A stretch of 64,000 nucleotides of DNA. It comes from Gordius sp. MW1. Its lineage: Eukaryota; Nematomorpha; Gordioida; Gordea; Gordiidae. The position numbers were made by a program, and so were the translations under genes. Where the stretch lies: NCBI GenBank assembly GCA_964036665.1, contig OZ038530.1, positions 21,474,001 to 21,538,000 of the forward strand, read 5' to 3'. Shown here piece after piece: positions 46,286-55,779 of the stretch. Position 1 is the stretch's first letter. Each line of letters starts with the position of its first letter. The notes beneath the pieces are model-generated. The model was not told where the DNA came from. It ran no database searches and saw nothing but the letters and a program-made list of their open reading frames with translations.

Positions 46286-47283
46286 ATCCCTGGCCGACAT
46301 CTGACTACTTTTATTAAATGACACATGCGACACTTTTTAATTATAATTTTTTTATTTTGTTTTATACCCGCTCTTATATTTTTCGAATTTTAACACTTCG
46401 TTTTTATAATGTTCCTACGTTCAAATGAACAAAAGATTTTTATTGCGGGACAAAAAAAAATTTACTATATTATGATTGTGCTGATCAATTAAGAAACTTA
46501 AAAGCAGACATCTCGCCAATAAAATCTCGTCTCGATCGCAAACCAATGTTTCAAAGTCTCGTCTCGGTACCGAGATGAGATCGAGATTTTTTTCTGATTT
46601 TTCGCATCACTAATTCCTAGATACATTACCGTGGGCAAAATAACGGTGTTATATAATAGTCCATTCAATTTGACTAGTATGTGTTTGTCAAATAGTACAC
46701 CACTCAACTCCCTAAATTTTAGCCAGCCTGCGTTTGTTCTTGCCTTAATTTCAAACTCCAAACCAAGATATTGAATTCCTTCTTACTGCTCAAAACCAGT
46801 CATCGATTTGCAGATGTGTTTCAAATTTCAATGTATTCATTTCCCAACTCCAAGAATATGTATTCAGTTATAACCCGGTGGACCGTAAGGCCATTCCTTT
46901 CAATTCAATCTATCCACACTTTTAACAGCGTAAATAATTCCAACCTTGAACCTGCGCACAGCACTATATCATCCGCAGAGAATGTTACTCAAGGTGATTC
47001 ACCTTTCAGATCCTTAGTTATCAAATTTATCATTGTTATGAAGTGTGTTGTTAGTGTCGATCCTAGATGCACACTGACATGCAGGCTGGATTTATTTAAT
47101 TTGCTACTTTGCATATCTTTTTTAACATTATATGTTGTGACACCACTGGAACTCATGCTATCCCCTAGCAACTGCCTTTGAGCCAACTCAAGATCGAAAC
47201 CTATATGAAGATCCTTCTGCTTTAAATTATTCCCTAAGTCGCCTGAGACCATGTATTGCATTTAAAGTTGACTACCCAGGCAT

Positions 47284-48548
47284 CAGGGTTTCTTTCAGAA
47301 AAAATGCTCCGGGGGGGTAAAAAATTTTTAATTGCTAAACCATTTTGTATAATATTTACTAATTTTTGTTGGTGATATAAGTGATATATAAATAGATACA
47401 TACACGCATAATCATTAAATAAATACATGTAATATTTTAGTGTTCTTTTAAGAAAGTATGTTGTAAAGAGAACAGACTGAGCATAAAGCCCCACCTAAGG
47501 CTTCATCAAAAATTAGCCATTTGTATTTAGATGTCCATGAGATCTTAAATTTATATGATGGTTTAAGCTTTAAATTTTGCCCATGTTTTTCACTTTCAGA
47601 GACTGAGCAATTAGGAGAGCTGCCAATACACTCATATTTATCAATTTACATTAATAAATAAAAACAACTTGCATAATTTTAATTACCAGCTTATCATAAG
47701 AAAAAGAAGAGACAGTTTTTCCCACTCCAGCAGAATTACAATTATCATCTTGACCTAAAACATGAAAATATATAATACTTCTATATTAAAACCAAAATCT
47801 TTCTTGCCTCTTTCAAAGTTCATGTGAGTTGGAAGTAGAATAATATCTGCCTTTAACTTATATAAGTTTAAAATATCTAATGCTTAAAAATAATTACCAT
47901 AATTTCCCATAGTAAGGGATAAAACAAGAGTTTTTTTTAATTCAGTCCCATCTTTACCTATTACAGACAAACATATTCATGTCTTATTTTATATAAACAC
48001 AAATACCCATACATAATTAAAATTATTCCAAAATAAATCATATTTACGATCTTTTTTATTAGGCTTTTCCTTTTTACTAAAGTGTAAAAGTAATTTACCA
48101 GACATCTGCAGTTCAATAAGCATATTATATCAATAAAAAACAAACAATAGAATCTATTATTAATAATAATTCTTTTTAAGTTTATAAGTAAGATAGTGAT
48201 TTAATAATTCTAAAAGCATTTATTTATGTTTATTTACCTATTGATATTTTTTAATTAAAGATATTTTGTAACTTTCAAGATTGTAAATTAGGGTTCACAG
48301 ATGTTAAATAATGATGTCTATGAATGAATTCCACCTGATTTGTAAAAAAATTTAATTTCGCCAATTTTATATTTTTTTATTGACAAATTAAATTAATTTA
48401 TTGAATTTCCATTTTAGCCTATTAATATAATTTATGACTTCATGATGGAACTTGAGTTCATGCTTCCTTCAATCAAAACTCTCTTTGAAATTGCCCAGGG
48501 CCGGGGGGGGGGGGGGGGGGGGTGAGCTCCCCCCCGAAAGAAACCCTG
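47284..48548 (-). mobile_element. hAT element with 13-bp TIRs and exact 8-bp TSD
   Basis: The left end CAGGGTTTCTTTC (47284-47296) and right end GAAAGAAACCCTG (48536-48548) are perfect inverted repeats, with G/C runs just inside. The target duplication is CCAGGCAT (47276-47283 and 48549-48556), inside the MPG codons of the RTE reverse transcriptase. Transposase-like exons lie on the minus strand (47448-47756). Confidence 0.92.
47448..47756 (-). pseudogene. hAT transposase N-terminal zinc-finger region, partial
   Basis: One minus-strand exon-like frame (47640-47448) reads SPNCSVSESEKHGQNLKLK, then KFKISWTSKYKWLIFDEALG and GALCSVCSLYN. The W-x-x-K-Y-x-W-L ... C-x-x-C pattern is the TTF/ZMYM-type zinc finger found at the start of one hAT transposase group. 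An upstream stretch (47756-47694) reads GQDDNCNSAGVGKTVSSFSY behind a TTTTAG acceptor. The RNase H-like catalytic domain and dimerisation region are missing, so this copy is not autonomous. Confidence 0.65.
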
Positions 48549-49280
48549 CCAGGCATTGATCCACATTGTCATTTATCTAATGAGATTAGTGGTCGAAGTC
48601 TAGCATATACGACCTTTTTCCGCACCTTCATAGCGTGACTCGTTAAATGATTATTGCACTCTTGTACATCTCCCTCCATTTTATAGATTTGTATAACATA
48701 GCTTTCCATCCACTCGTCAGGCATCATACCACTTGCAGGCATTTTGTTTAACAGCTCTTCAAGTAAATGTAAATTTAAGGGCCCTAGAGCTTTGAAACCT
48801 TCCATAGGTATATTATCAGCACAACAAATTATTTGCTAAGTATTTTATTCAAATTGCTAAGTATTTTTAGCGTCAATGCTAAGTATTTTATTCATTTGCT
48901 AAGTATTTAATTCGTTTGCTAAGTATTTAAATTAATGCTAAGTATTAAATTCAAATGCTAAGTATTTTATTCATTTGCTAAGTATTTTATTGTTTTGCTA
49001 AGTATTCTATTTATTTGCTAAGTAATTTATTTGTTTGCTAAGTATTTTAATGTTTTGCTAAGTATTTAAATTATATGCTAAGTATTTAAATTACTGCTAA
49101 GTATTTAAATATATTATGCTAAGTATTTAAATTATTCCTAAGTATTTAAATATATTATGCTAAGTATTTAAATTATTGCTAAGTATTTAAATAAATTGTG
49201 CCAAGTATTTTAAATTATTTGCTAAGTAAAGATTTTATAAATTTAAACAAATAAAGCTGTCTGTTGATTTTATATTCATG

Positions 49281-49415
49281 TTTCAAATTTTGACTAATGA
49301 GGTCATGAAATTAAGTAATAAAAATGCAGTTTTTGAAGTTCTTGTCATTGATGCAGCCAGTGCAATTCATAATGCATTTAAAGCTGTTTTGGGAGATAAA
49401 ATGGTTGTGTTATAG
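49281..49415 (+). pseudogene. MULE transposase fragment
   Basis: A 44-codon open stretch reads FEVLVIDAASAIHNAFKAVL and then GDKMVVL before a stop formed by the telomere-like repeat. In Mutator transposases the segment D-A-x-x-A-I-x-N-A-F is found just after the second catalytic acidic residue and before the C-x-x-H motif. The rest of the protein is absent. Confidence 0.65.
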
Positions 49416-49437
49416 GGTTAGGGTTAGGGTTAGGGTT
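49413..49437 (+). repeat. Interstitial (TTAGGG)4
   Basis: Four perfect TAGGGT repeats sit inside the Mutator-like element, immediately after the transposase relic. The motif is the common metazoan telomere repeat. Confidence 0.95.
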
Positions 49438-51260
49438 TTTGTAGTTGAATAAAATCTCTATCAATTATCCTATTGGCTATTTAGATTATTTATATATGAA
49501 GTCATAATAGAACATGAAGGGTATTTCTTCACCTACAAATAAATAATCCTAATTTTTTTATTCAAATCTAAAATAAATTGTTTTTTACATTATAACAATA
49601 TAAAATTGAAATATTATATTTTTCAACTATAAATTTTGGTAATTTATTAAAATAATTCCCATTAAAACTTAACTTCAAATTTCAACACTTTTTTGTGTCA
49701 TAAATAAAACTTTTAATTAAAAAACTTTAATAACTTAGCACTTCAAAATAGAAAACCTAGCATTTTTAAAAAATTAAATATTTTTTTTGAAATTATTACC
49801 ATTAAAATTTTGTCCTTTTTAGCTTTAAAACCTTATTATCTTATATTTTTTTAATACTCAGCATTTTGACTAAAACTCATAATTTAGATTTTTTTTAATA
49901 AAATACTTAGCTTTTTAATAAAAAAAACTTAGTATATCAAAATAAAAACTGTGCAATTTAATACTAAAAACTTAGCATTTAAAAATAAAAAACTTAGCAT
50001 TTAAAAATAAAATACTTAGCATTTCCTTTAAAATACTTAACATTTAAAATAAAATACTTAGCATTTCCTTAAAATACTTAGCATTTCCTTTAAAATACTT
50101 AGCATTTAAAAATAAAATACTTAGCATTTGGATTAAAATACTTAGCATTTAATAATAAAATACTTAGCATTTAGATTAAAATACTTAGCATAAATTACTT
50201 AGCGTTTTTTAATAAAATACTTAGCACTTTTATTAAAATACATAGCATAAATTACTTAGCAATTTGTAATTATTTACTTAGCAGTTAAATAACACCCTAT
50301 TATCAGGTCCCACAGCTCTGCCCATGGTTATCATTCTTCTGTCATTTTTAACTCTGAGTCATTCATAGTTCTTGCTTTGATTATGATCCTGAAACCCATT
50401 TTTACTATTATAAATCATTAGAGTATCCTTTCCGTCTATGATTTGATGGTCCATAGTTGCCGTGTTGCCTTCCTTGATCTTTATGATTCAAACTGCCTTA
50501 TCATTGCGATTTCATAGATTAATTTTTTTCCTTATTTAGTATATAACGTGGCGTTTAAATTTTTGTAGCCATCTGTTTAGTGACCCCACAAAGTTCTGCT
50601 TTATGTTTAGCTTTGACAAATGCCAATCTTGTTTCTTCCTTTCTGTTGCCTGATGATAACTTGTAAAGCTCTCTACTCAACTTGACTAGGCATTGCACGT
50701 CTTTGTTCCTCCACCATGTCTCTTTATCTTTTTGTATATCTGGTTTGCATTATCCGATAATACATTTTGCCACTTATCGTACCGTGTTAGCTATGTCATT
50801 ACACATATCGATAGCATTAGTTTAATTATTTATTCGTTGTAAACAACTTTCAAGTTTAAAAACCATACCCATTAAATTTTCCTATTTAGTTTCTTCAGCT
50901 TTTAAATTTTCTCCTTGAAAATGACTTAGTCCATCACAACAAGTCTGTGTTGGGCTGCAATAGCCTCACTTGTTCCTTTCTTGATAATAAAAGAAAGTCG
51001 ATCTGCGAAGATCAATTCTCACTTCTGTACCTTATTAGGTGTTTTACATTCTTTTTGTATAAAGTGTTTCTGATGACCAAATCGAATGCTACAGCTATTT
51101 TCAATATTTCTTCGCATCATAGTTTTCTGACCTGTATCCATTTCCACCATGGTACCTTCCGAGTCCTGACCGTTTATATTCACTCCAATTATAAATATCT
51201 CGGCTCTACGTATCATGCGCAGAGTTTCGTCTAAGTCTTTGTAGCACAGTTAGATGCTGA

Positions 51261-51490
51261 ATCTTCATTTTAATATTTTATTTTTATCTTTGTTAAATCA
51301 TCCTTCTCCTCATTGATATTGTCAGATCATATTCTATTTTTGTGTTAATTACTTCATATCCTACTTATCAATAACACGCGCGTACTAATCACTCAATCAC
51401 GATCCAGAATGATATAAATACTCTTATGCCAAAAAGAAGATGCGCGTTATTGTAAAAAATCATCATGACTATTAGTTTCGATTCGATATA
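51261..51490. other. Spacer between RTE relic and palindrome
   Basis: It is not clearly RTE-derived and not part of the inverted repeat. It may belong to the inserted element outside its palindrome. No gene seen. Confidence 0.4.
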
Positions 51491-51519
51491 TATAAACTCG
51501 GGCCTTCGGCCCTCGTGGG

Positions 51520-51602
51520 AAGGGGGAGGGGAGAAGGGAAGGGGGGAAGGGAAGGGGGGAAGGGAAGGGGGGAAGGGAAGGGGGGAAGGGAAGGGGGGAC
51601 GA
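51520..51602 (+). repeat. AG-rich array of the left arm (mirror at 54914-54990)
   Basis: About four 17-bp units of GGGGGGAAGGGAAG on the left; the complementary CT-rich array is in the right arm. Such purine/pyrimidine mirror arrays can form triplex or quadruplex structures, which is inference. Confidence 0.85.
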
Positions 51603-51957
51603 CTCATCTATACTTCGTATAAATGTATATTTGCTATGCAATTTATGGGCGAGAAAGGTGGGAAGGGGCGAGAATGCCTATAGGGGGGTATTAAATGCCT
51701 AATGATTAATTAATTATTTATACAAATTTTCCATTTATAGGCAAAATGTAATATAGGCAAAATGTAATATAGGCAAGGGTTAGGGTTAGATTTAGTGTTT
51801 GCATCTAGTTGCGTATTACATTAGTTTTTACGGCTTTTAGGGATTATGGGTCTAACAAACATTATATTACAAAACATCACAATGTTAAGAATTTGCAGAA
51901 TTGTTGGGAGAAATTTTTTGTTGAATTTGAACAATTTTTAATTAAAAAAATCAAAAA

Positions 51958-52745
51958 TTCGGCGAATGGTCATTTTTTCTCCATTGGTCAGTACCAACAG
52001 ATACTCTATAAGTCAATGATAGCCAAAAAAACGGAAAAAAAAATTTTGATGCTCACTTTGGCCAATGGTCATTTTTTTCCATTGGTCAGCAGCCAGCACA
52101 CGGTAAAAGTGGATATAAATTCATAAGAGTAAAAAAAACGAAAAAAAAAATTTCGAATCACATTTTGGCCAATGGTCATTTTTTTCCATTGGTCAGCAGC
52201 CAGGACACGGTAAAAGTGGATATAAATTCATAATAGTCAAAAAAACGAAAAAAAAATTTTCGAATCACATTTTGGCCAATGGTCATTTTATTCCATTGGT
52301 CAGCAGCCAGCGGAAGGCCAAAAAGTCATAATAACAATGGTAGGAACAGGAACAATCATAATAGTAAAAAAAATGAAAAAAATAATTTCGATTCACATTT
52401 TGGCCAATGGTCATTTTATTCCATTGGTCAGCAGCCAGCGGACGGCCAAAAAGTCATAATAACAATGGTAGGAACAGGAACAATCATAATAGTAAAAAAA
52501 ATGAAAAGAATAATTTCGATTCACATTTTGGCCAATGGTCATTTTTTCCATCGGTCAGGAGCCAGCGGACGGCCAAAAAGTCATAATAGCAAACAGGAAC
52601 AATCATAATAGTCAAAAAAAACGAAAAAATAAACTCGGATTCACATTTTGGCCAATGGTCATTTTTTTCATTGGTCAGCAGCCAGCGGACGGCCAAAAAG
52701 TCTTATTATCAATGATAGTAACAAGAACAATCATAAGAGTCAAAA
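51958..52745 (+). repeat. Tandem units of the left arm, seven copies
   Basis: Seven units of roughly 95-125 bp, each starting TTGGCCAATGGTCATTTTT and containing CCATTGGTCAGCAGCCAGCG then GACGGCCAAAAAGTCAT. Each unit has an inverted CCAATGG/CCATTGG pair. The first unit is the most diverged. Confidence 0.88.
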
Positions 52746-52942
52746 AAACTCCGGGATTCTAACCCAAAAACTAGTTAAATTGCATAGCAATTAAAAGTAA
52801 ACAACTTTTATTTATGTTTATTATATAATAAAATGAAACAGTAATAGAACAAGCGGACGGCCAAAAAGTCATATTATCAATGGTAGTAACGGAAAAATAT
52901 ATTAATTTAATTTAAAAAATAAAAAAAAATTTTGCCCTCTCC

Positions 52943-52985
52943 GGGAATCGAACCAGCAATTCAGAACGTTCGCCGGGGTTCGAAC
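52943..52985 (-). promoter_or_regulatory. Two pol III B-box consensus sites (left arm)
   Basis: Read on the minus strand, GGTTCGAACCC (52985-52975) and GGTTCGATTCC (52953-52943) fit the B-box consensus GGTTCGANNCC. A tRNA-like 3' end (GATTCCCGGAGAGGGCA) follows, then a T run. No matching A box or cloverleaf was found, so a functional tRNA is not claimed. Confidence 0.55.
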
Positions 52986-53886
52986 CCACATTAATAGAGG
53001 CATAGGCTTTTGTAGGGGCACAGGGACCCATATCAGTAGAGGCATAGGCCCTTGTAGTGAAGGGCATAGGGTAATTATAGCAATTAATATCAATGTTACC
53101 CAATTCAAAAACGAATAGATATACTTATGCATCAATTTAACATAGCAATTAAAACCCGACTCCGCCCGAAAGCGAGGGAGATAGAGATGAGGGGTGGGGC
53201 ACCTCTTATGCATTAATTTAAAAAATAACACAGCGAGGGAGATAGAGATGAGGGGTGAAGCACCTCTTTTCATGCCTTAATTTAAAAAATCGATAACCTA
53301 ATATACCCAATGCAAATAGATAGGGAAGGACGGACGGACGGACAACGGACGGACGGACAACAAAAAACGAGCCCATAAATTGCATAGCAATTAAAAGTTA
53401 TAAAATATTGGATATTATTATGTACTGGAAGAATTTATAAAATATTGGATATCATTATGTACTGGAAGAATTTTATGTGAAATATTAATTGCTATGCATT
53501 TTATGGGCTCGTTTTTGGTTGTCCGTTGTCCGTTGTCCGTCCGTTACCCTCCTATCAATTTGCATTGGGTATATTAGGTTATCGATTTTTAAATTAATGC
53601 ATGAAAAAGAGGTGCCCCACCCCTCATCTCTATCTCCCTCGCTGTGTTATTTTTTAAATTAATGCATAAGAGGTGGCCCACCCCATCTCTATCTCCCTCG
53701 CTTTCGGGCGGGGTCGGGTTTTAATTGCTATGTTAAATTGATGCATAAGTATATCTATTCGTTTTTGAATTGGGTAACATTGATATTAATTGCTATAATT
53801 ACCCTATGCCCTCCACTACAAGGGCCTATGCCTCTACTGATATGGGTGCCTGTGCCCCTACAAGAGCCTATGCCTCTATTAAAGTG

Positions 53887-53929
53887 GGTTCGAACCCCGG
53901 CGAACGTTCTGAATTGCTGGTTCGATTCC
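53887..53929 (+). promoter_or_regulatory. Two pol III B-box consensus sites (right arm)
   Basis: GGTTCGAACCC (53887-53897) and GGTTCGATTCC (53919-53929), followed by GGAGAGGGCAAATTTTTTTT, which would end in a pol III-type T-run terminator. They are kept intact in both arms despite divergence elsewhere. Confidence 0.55.
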
Positions 53930-54164
53930 CGGAGAGGGCAAATTTTTTTTTTATTTTTTAAATTAAATTAATATATTTTTCCTGTTACTACCATTGATAA
54001 TATGACTTTTTGGCCGTCCGCTTGTTCTATTATTGTTTCATTTTATTATATAATAAACATAAATAAAAGTTGTTTACTTTTAATTGCTATGCAATTTAAC
54101 TAGTTTTTGGGTTAGAATCCCGGAGTTTTTTTTGACTCTTATGATTGTTCTTATTACTATCATT

Positions 54165-54562
54165 GATAATAAGACTTTTTGGCCGTCCGCTGGCTGCTGA
54201 CCAATGAAAAAAATGACCATTGGCCAAAATGTGAATCCGAGTTTATTCTTTCGTTTTTTTGACTATTATGATTGTTCCTGTTCCTACCATTGCTATTATG
54301 ACTTTTTGGCCGTCCGCTGGCTGCTGACCAATGGAATAAAATGACCATTGGCCAAATGTGATTCGAAAATTTTTTTTTCGTTTTTTTTTACTCTTATGAA
54401 TTTATATCCATTTTTACCGTGTGCTGGCTGCTGACCAATGGAAAAAAATGACCATTGGCCAATGTGAGCATCAAATTTTTTTTCCGTTTTTTTGGCTTTC
54501 ATTGACTTATAGAGTATCTGTTGGTACTGACCAATGGAGAAAAAATGACCATTCGCCAAATT
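54165..54562 (-). repeat. Tandem units of the right arm, four copies
   Basis: Four units of the same repeat in inverse orientation (AATGACCATTGGCC at about 54208, 54340, 54448 and 54546). The count differs from the seven of the left arm. Confidence 0.85.
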
Positions 54563-55510
54563 TTTTATTTTTTTAATTAAAAATTGTTCAAATTCAACAA
54601 AAAATTTCTCCCAACAATTCTGCAAATTCTTAACATTGTGATGTTTTATAATATAATGTTTGTTAGACCCATATTCACTAAAGGCCGTAAAAACTAATGT
54701 AATACGCAACTAGATGCAAACACTAAATCTAACCCTAACCCTTGCCTATATTACATTTTGCCTATATTACATTTTGCCCATAAATGGAAAATCTGTATAA
54801 ATAATTAATTAATCATTAGGCATTTAATACCCCCCTATAGGCATTCTCGCCCCTTCCCACCTTTCTCGCCCATAAATTGCATAGCAAATATGATACATTT
54901 ATACGAAGTATAGATGAGTCGTCCCCCCTTCCCCCCTTCCCTTCCCCCCTTCCCTTCCCCCCTTCCCTTCCCCCCTTCCCTTCTCCCCTCCTCCTTCCCA
55001 CGAGGGCCGAAGGCCCGAGTTTATATTATCTGATCAAGATCGTTTAATAAAGAATAAAGTTAAAAAATGAGTCGGTTTTAAAATATTGGTGATTAGCAAA
55101 TGCGAAATTGAATTCGAAAGTCTTCCTATAAAACAACCTATTCTTTAACTATGCATTCTGTTTGCAGAGCATAACCGGACGCTACATTAATCATTTGACA
55201 TTTTATGCAAAGTTGCATTGCAACATCATAAGTCGGCCACATTTTCTTTTTACTATGACTGTATCTTGCAGATGCGAAGCTAATATGATTGCTACGCCAT
55301 TTTTATGTGTCCTAAGCTATTAGAGTAAAGTTTATAACCTTCATCCATTATCCTCGCTTTTGCTCTTTTTCATCTAGTTTTTTGTATACATGCTATATTA
55401 ACCCGTGCTTGCTGAGGGTGGAAGCAAATTCTCTGCATTTTGCAGTCATCGTCCCAACATTTTGCCAGCCCAATCTCAATCTTGTCCTTAGCAAACTAGT
55501 TTCTTTAACT

Positions 55511-55779
55511 ATATCCGTTTGCTAAAGATGTTGTGACCCTTGTGACTCTTCACAAAATACGGGCGCCTACCATGAGCATCGTTTACGGAGGACGCCCTAG
55601 CGCTTTCATGTTGGTGAACTACGAAATAATGTAGCATCTCAAATTCTCTCCAACTACCATGCCATTTTTTATAAATAAAAACTATTTAAATATATACAAA
55701 ATCTAACACTGTTCCCATTCTTGGGATGCAATTCTGATACTCAAAATGTTAAAGAGCTAAGTTTTATGAGGAGCTCCTT
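55511..55779. other. Possible 5' part of the split LINE, unresolved
   Basis: The minus strand may continue the LINE 5' region, but no motif is clear. Confidence 0.4.

Larger units (their letters stand above)
44757..46612. mobile_element. hAT-like element with 8-bp TSD, carrying two RT-element scraps
   Basis: ATTCCTAG is duplicated at 44749-44756 and 46613-46620. The right end reads, inverted, TAGTGATGCGAAAAATC, and the left TAGTGTTTCGATCTCG, so three bases are shared between TSD and terminus. Subterminal arrays of CTCGTCTCATCTCGGTCT and its inverse occur at both ends. Inside lie two fragments of the PD-(D/E)XK-type RT element in opposite orientations (45350-45660 and 45938-46285). No transposase is recognisable. 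Confidence 0.75.
48820..50297. mobile_element. Mutator-like element whose TIRs are minisatellite arrays, 9-bp TSD
   Basis: The 9-bp duplication TATTATCAG (48811-48819 and 50298-50306) flanks a 1478-bp element. The left arm (about 48830-49230) is some 20 tandem units of TGCTAAGTATTT plus a variable linker; the right arm (about 49735-50290) is the inverted array AATACTTAGCATTT. The outermost bases differ (CACAACAAA on the left, GGGTGTTAT inverted from the right). The 500-bp middle holds a Mutator transposase relic and four TTAGGG repeats. The 9-bp TSD and the relic both point to the Mutator superfamily. The original RTE target can be read as GGGACCTGATAATATACC. Confidence 0.88.
51491..55025. 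mobile_element. 3.5-kb palindromic foldback element without genes
   Basis: The ends are TATAAACTCGGGCCTTCGGC (51491) and its inverse GGCCCGAGTTTATA (ending 55025). Arms of about 1.7 kb stay alignable inward to a spacer of about 90 bp (53398-53488) that contains a 38-bp direct repeat (TATAAAATATTGGATAT...). Arm order: a GGGGGAAGGGAA array, TATGCAATTTATGGGCGAG, AGGGTTAGGGTTAGA, roughly 100-bp tandem units with CCAATGGTCAT, AATTGCATAGCAATTAAAAG, a B-box pair, GAGGGAGATAGAGATGAGG, (GGAC)n, ACGAGCCCATAAATTGCATA. Each arm is bounded by inverted copies of TGCTATGCAATTTATGGG. Every open frame reads repeats or their complement, and none resembles a protein. Confidence 0.92.
44440..55510 (-). mobile_element. 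One RTE-like LINE split into at least five pieces by nested insertions
   Basis: Minus-strand pieces in 5'-to-3' order: 55510-55086 (endonuclease start: LGWQNVGTMTAKCREFA, then MINVASGYALQTEC), 51260-50307 (endonuclease remainder: LDETLRMIRRAEIFIIGVNI, then the AGCCCAACACAGACTTGTTG stretch shared with 35345), 48810-48557 (MMPDEWMESYVIQIYKMEGD), 47275-46621 (NAIHGLRRLRE, DLKGESP, AGWLKFRELSGVLFDKHIL) and 44748-44440 (worn WYDYLEKRDESHLAKRVKKV end). The coding order matches the plus-strand copy at 35318-37463. Four other elements occupy the gaps, and three of those show exact target duplications of RTE sequence. All pieces are broken. Confidence 0.75.

Noticed and set aside
46771..47181. 136-codon plus-strand frame
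   Set aside because: Opposite strand of the RTE relic, whose minus-strand translation shows the LINE motifs.
48830..50290. CRISPR array
   Set aside because: The repeats are short, have variable AT-rich linkers rather than unique spacers, occur in inverted arrays, and the genome is animal; a TSD-bounded Mutator-like element explains them.
51389..51683. Pro/Ser- and Gly/Glu-rich open frames
   Set aside because: They translate the AG/CT array of the palindrome; composition alone keeps them open, and mirrored frames occur at 54816-55001.
51809..52762. Repeated NGHFFSIGQ-type open frames, also mirrored at 54160-54709
   Set aside because: They are translations of the tandem CCAATGGTCAT units in several frames, differ between the arms in length, and have no known domain.
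53780..53945. Possible tRNA gene
   Set aside because: B-box and acceptor-like 3' end are present, but no A box, anticodon arm or pairing 5' acceptor at the right distance was found.
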